A DNA stretch of 64,000 nucleotides, from contig NZ_FNBT01000009.1 in assembly GCF_900102425.1 (NCBI RefSeq), positions 179,249 to 243,248 of the forward strand, in the 5' to 3' direction. The DNA comes from Blastococcus aurantiacus. Its GTDB lineage: Bacteria; Actinomycetota; Actinomycetes; Mycobacteriales; Geodermatophilaceae. Of the stretch, positions 61,684 through 64,000 are shown one piece after another (position 1 is the first letter of the stretch; each line of letters opens with the position of its first letter). The notes under the pieces are model-generated. The model saw only the letters and a program-made list of their open reading frames with translations. It did no database searches and was not told the origin of the DNA. Position numbers and translations under genes: made by a program.

Positions 61684-62423
61684 GCGCACCCCCGCCTGAG
61701 CTCGGGGTAGCGCTCGCGGCGCTGGCCGGCCGCCGGCCGCTGCTGGTGGCCAGCGACTACGACGGCGTGCTCGCTCCGCTGGCCGACGTGCCGTCGGAGG
61801 CGGTTCCGGAGCCGGGGACGGGCGAGGTGCTCGAGCGGCTCTCCGCCGTCCCCGGGGTCACCGTCGCGCTGGTCAGCGGCCGCGGCCTCGCCGACCTCCG
61901 GGCCACCAGCGGCTTCACCGGGGAGCTCCGCTGGATCGGCAGCCACGGTGCCGAGTTCGACGGTCCGCTGGCCGGTGACCTCGCCGGCCGGCGGGACGAG
62001 CTGACCGCCCGGCTGGAACCTCTCGTGACCGGCACGCCCGGCGCACGCCTGGAAATCAAGCCCGCGAGCGTGGCGGTGCACGTGCGGCAGGTCCCGGACC
62101 GCTCGGCAGCCGCCGCGCTGCTGGAGCGCGCCCGTGCGGCGGTCGATCCGTCACTGACGATGAAGCCGGGCAAGGACGTGTTCGAGGTGGCCGTCACCGA
62201 CGCGGACAAGGGTTCGGCGGTGCGCCGGCTGGCCGCGGAGATCGGCGCGCGGGGCGTGCTCTACCTCGGCGACGACGTCACCGACGAGGACGCGTTTCGC
62301 GCCCTGGGGCCCGACGACGTCACCGTCAAGGTCGGTGACGGCGAGACGGTGGCTGCCCACCGGGTGGCCGATCCGGCGGCCGTCCGCGCGCTCCTGGAGC
62401 AGCTGGCCGACCTGCTCGGCTGA
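61680..62423 (+). CDS. otsB: trehalose-6-phosphate phosphatase
   Basis: A 247-residue HAD phosphatase that converts trehalose-6-phosphate to trehalose. D26-Y-D28-G in [13 protein letters not shown] is the nucleophile motif, [28 protein letters not shown] and [13 protein letters not shown] complete the HAD set. Coupled to otsA by a GTGA overlap. Confidence 0.95.
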
Positions 62424-62749
62424 CGCCGGCGGCGGCTATTCGACCGAGACGTGTCGGTCCCGCGAGCTTCAGGACCTTGGTCCCGGGTGCCGGGTCACCG
62501 CACCGCGGTGTCGACAATCCACGCGTCCGGTCGACGGTGACCTGCACCTTTCCGGAGAGGCCCGGGAATGGCGGGGAGGTCGCGTGGAATGCGATGTCGA
62601 CAAATGCTCCGACATCGACGGTCGACCATGCCCACACATCACGATTGCGCAATTGTGCGACACGGTGCGGTCGTGGGAACGGTGGAGCGACAACACTTTC
62701 GTCGTCCAGCTCGGTCGTCCGGGCCACTTCTCTTCCCCGCGAGGTCCCC
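62424..62749. other. 326-base intergenic region before the chemotaxis gene
   Basis: No convincing gene. It is clearly less GC-rich than the flanks and contains the palindrome pair at 62592-62617, an ATTGCGCAAT palindrome (near 62642) and AT-rich words typical of control regions. Likely holds the promoter of the methyl-accepting chemotaxis gene. Confidence 0.6.
62592..62617. promoter_or_regulatory. inverted repeat upstream of the chemotaxis gene
   Basis: CGATGTCG (62592-62599) and CGACATCG (62610-62617) with a 10-base spacer. Candidate operator for the chemotaxis gene about 130 bases downstream. Confidence 0.35.
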
Positions 62750-64000
62750 GTGACATCCACCGCTGCTCCTCCTCCCGCTCCCCGCCGCGCCGGCTGGTTC
62801 GCCAACCGCCCGCTGGCGGTGAAGTTCGGCCTCCTCGTCGGCGTCATCGTGCTGGCCTTCGGCGGGCTCCTCACCGCCGTTCTGGTCGGCAACTCGGCGG
62901 TCCGCACGGCCAACACGGACCTCCGGCACCTCAACGAGGCCGAGGAGCTCGTCCTGCAGCTCGACACCCGCGCCAGCGAGCTGAAGGTCGACGGCTTCAA
63001 GACGCTGGTGCGCTCCGACCCGGCCGCGCAACTGACCGAGCTGGCCGACGACATCGCCACGCCGGAGGGGATGCTCGCCGAGCTCGCGACGATCCCGCTG
63101 GCCGGCGTGGCCGCCGAGTCGGTCGACGGACTGGCCGGGAGCTTCGGCGCCTACACCGACGCCATCACCGCCTGGGTGGACCTCGCGGTGGCCGACCCGG
63201 TGGCGATGTCGGCCCGCTGGGAGGAGATCCAGGCGGCCAACGACCTGACCGACGGTGCCGTCAGCCAGGCCAAGGACGCCCTGGCCGCCGAGAGCGACGC
63301 CGCCCAGGTGCGGCTGGACGACGCCATCGCGCGCTCGCAGCAGGTCAGCCTGGTGGTCGCGGTCGTGGCGCTCGCCGTCGTCCTGGTCATCAGCCGGATG
63401 ACGATGAGGTCGGTGACCCGGCCCGTGCAGGCGGTCAAGCGTTCCCTCGTGGCGCTCGCCGACGGCAACCTCACCATGGCCACCGGCGTCACCTCCCAGG
63501 ACGAGGTCGGCCAGATGGCCGCCGCGCTGGACACCGCCCAGGAGAACCTCCGCGTGGTCATGGCCGGCGTCGCGTCCTCTGCGCACGCCGTCGCCTCCTC
63601 GTCCGAGGAGCTGAGCGCCAGTTCCGCGCAGATCTCGGCGTCGGCCGAGGAGACCTCGACGCAGGGCGGTGTCGTCGCCTCGGCCGCCGAGGAGGTGTCC
63701 CGCAGCGTGGAGACCGTGGCCGCCGGCGCGGAGCAGATGGGTGCCTCGATCCGGGAGATCGCCACCAACGCGGCCGAGGCCAGCGAGGTCGCGAACCGGG
63801 CGGTCACCGCGGCCGCGACGACGAAGGCCACCGTGGACAAGCTGGGCGAGTCCTCCGCGGAGATCGGCAACGTGGTGAAGGTGATCACCAGCATCGCCGA
63901 GCAGACCAACCTGCTGGCGCTCAACGCCACGATCGAGGCCGCGCGGGCCGGCGAGGCGGGCAAGGGCTTCGCGGTGGTGGCCAACGAGGTCAAGGAGCTG
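62750..64000 (+). CDS. methyl-accepting chemotaxis protein, C-terminus beyond the window
   Basis: 417 codons are visible without a stop. A cytoplasmic leader, TM1 ([20 protein letters not shown]), a helical four-helix-bundle periplasmic part (about 55-195), TM2 ([16 protein letters not shown]), a HAMP region ([20 protein letters not shown]) and the start of the signalling domain ([34 protein letters not shown] broken across the hairpin tip). The tip core is typical of actinobacterial MCPs. Suggests the organism is motile or uses MCPs for another taxis-like role. GTG 62750 with GAGGT upstream. Confidence 0.92.
   Translation, partial: MTSTAAPPPAPRRAGWFANRPLAVKFGLLVGVIVLAFGGLLTAVLVGNSAVRTANTDLRHLNEAEELVLQLDTRASELKVDGFKTLVRSDPAAQLTELADDIATPEGMLAELATIPLAGVAAESVDGLAGSFGAYTDAITAWVDLAVADPVAMSARWEEIQAANDLTDGAVSQAKDALAAESDAAQVRLDDAIARSQQVSLVVAVVALAVVLVISRMTMRSVTRPVQAVKRSLVALADGNLTMATGVTSQDEVGQMAAALDTAQENLRVVMAGVASSAHAVASSSEELSASSAQISASAEETSTQGGVVASAAEEVSRSVETVAAGAEQMGASIREIATNAAEASEVANRAVTAAATTKATVDKLGESSAEIGNVVKVITSIAEQTNLLALNATIEAARAGEAGKGFAVVANEVKEL

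Overview
The window is very GC-rich DNA with actinobacterial signatures: many GTG starts, GTGA/ATGA stop-start overlaps, a C+ type ribosomal protein S18, an IdeR/DtxR-like iron box, an actinobacterial-type SOS box and a DUF5318 gene. The gene order MFS / YqgE / ino1 / padR / DUF5318 / ponA / GT87 / rpsF-ssb-rpsR-rplI / dnaB follows the Mycobacterium tuberculosis block around Rv0037c-Rv0058, and pcnA beside a divergent Nudix gene recalls Rv3907c-Rv3908. This points to the origin-proximal chromosome of an actinomycete. The gene complement (NAGGN and trehalose osmolyte genes, desaturase with reductase, Gly/Pro-rich proteins) would fit Geodermatophilaceae, but genus is inference only. I saw no IS element, CRISPR array, tRNA or rRNA.

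Layout. 1-17842 is the conserved origin-proximal block: Nudix hydrolase (partial), pcnA, MFS exporter, YqgE, a lipoprotein, ino1-padR with a clear PadR operator, DUF5318, ponA, a GT87 membrane glycosyltransferase, an AP-endonuclease-like gene, a secreted cupredoxin-like protein, rpsF-ssb-rpsR-rplI and dnaB. The dnaB leader carries DnaA-box-like sites, a promoter and an SOS-type palindrome. 17987-27926 holds an acyl desaturase with its ferredoxin reductase, divergent from a PucR regulator that leads a four-gene overlapping operon, followed by a minus-strand dinB / FAD-oxidase / methyltransferase operon. 28030-30020 is a TasA-like secreted protein plus a SipW-type signal peptidase fused to a LamG domain, the most unusual item in the window. 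30076-43837 contains a flotillin/NfeD pair, a frameshifted DUF3626 gene, an ABM-truncated hemoglobin fusion, a SNF2-like helicase, a DUF3152/LGFP secreted metalloprotease, small regulators and hydrolases, a DrrAB-type exporter and a PPPGYG-repeat membrane protein. 43853-52965 includes a PAS-GGDEF protein, HMG-CoA lyase with a flavin reductase, a Gly-rich protein, an aldo/keto reductase and an iron-siderophore ABC importer behind an IdeR-like box. 53039-64000 has a secreted subtilase, two N-acetylglutaminylglutamine amide genes, a CaiB-type CoA transferase, a CrcB pair, otsA-otsB and the start of a methyl-accepting chemotaxis protein.

Themes. Desiccation and osmotic tolerance is represented twice (NAGGN and OtsAB trehalose), with membrane-lipid adjustment alongside (desaturase pair). 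Three exact copies of the palindrome GTTCCACGTGGAAC look like ParB-binding parS sites, fitting the origin-proximal synteny. At least three, probably four, copies of a GGCCCCGTCC...GGACGGGGTCC hairpin sit immediately after stop codons and look like a dispersed terminator/REP family. Several genes have a TAnnnT -10 element only 6-10 bases before the start codon and no Shine-Dalgarno, suggesting leaderless mRNAs.

Start sites were chosen from family alignment, ribosome sites and overlaps. All functional calls rest on recognised motifs and remembered family features, not database searches.
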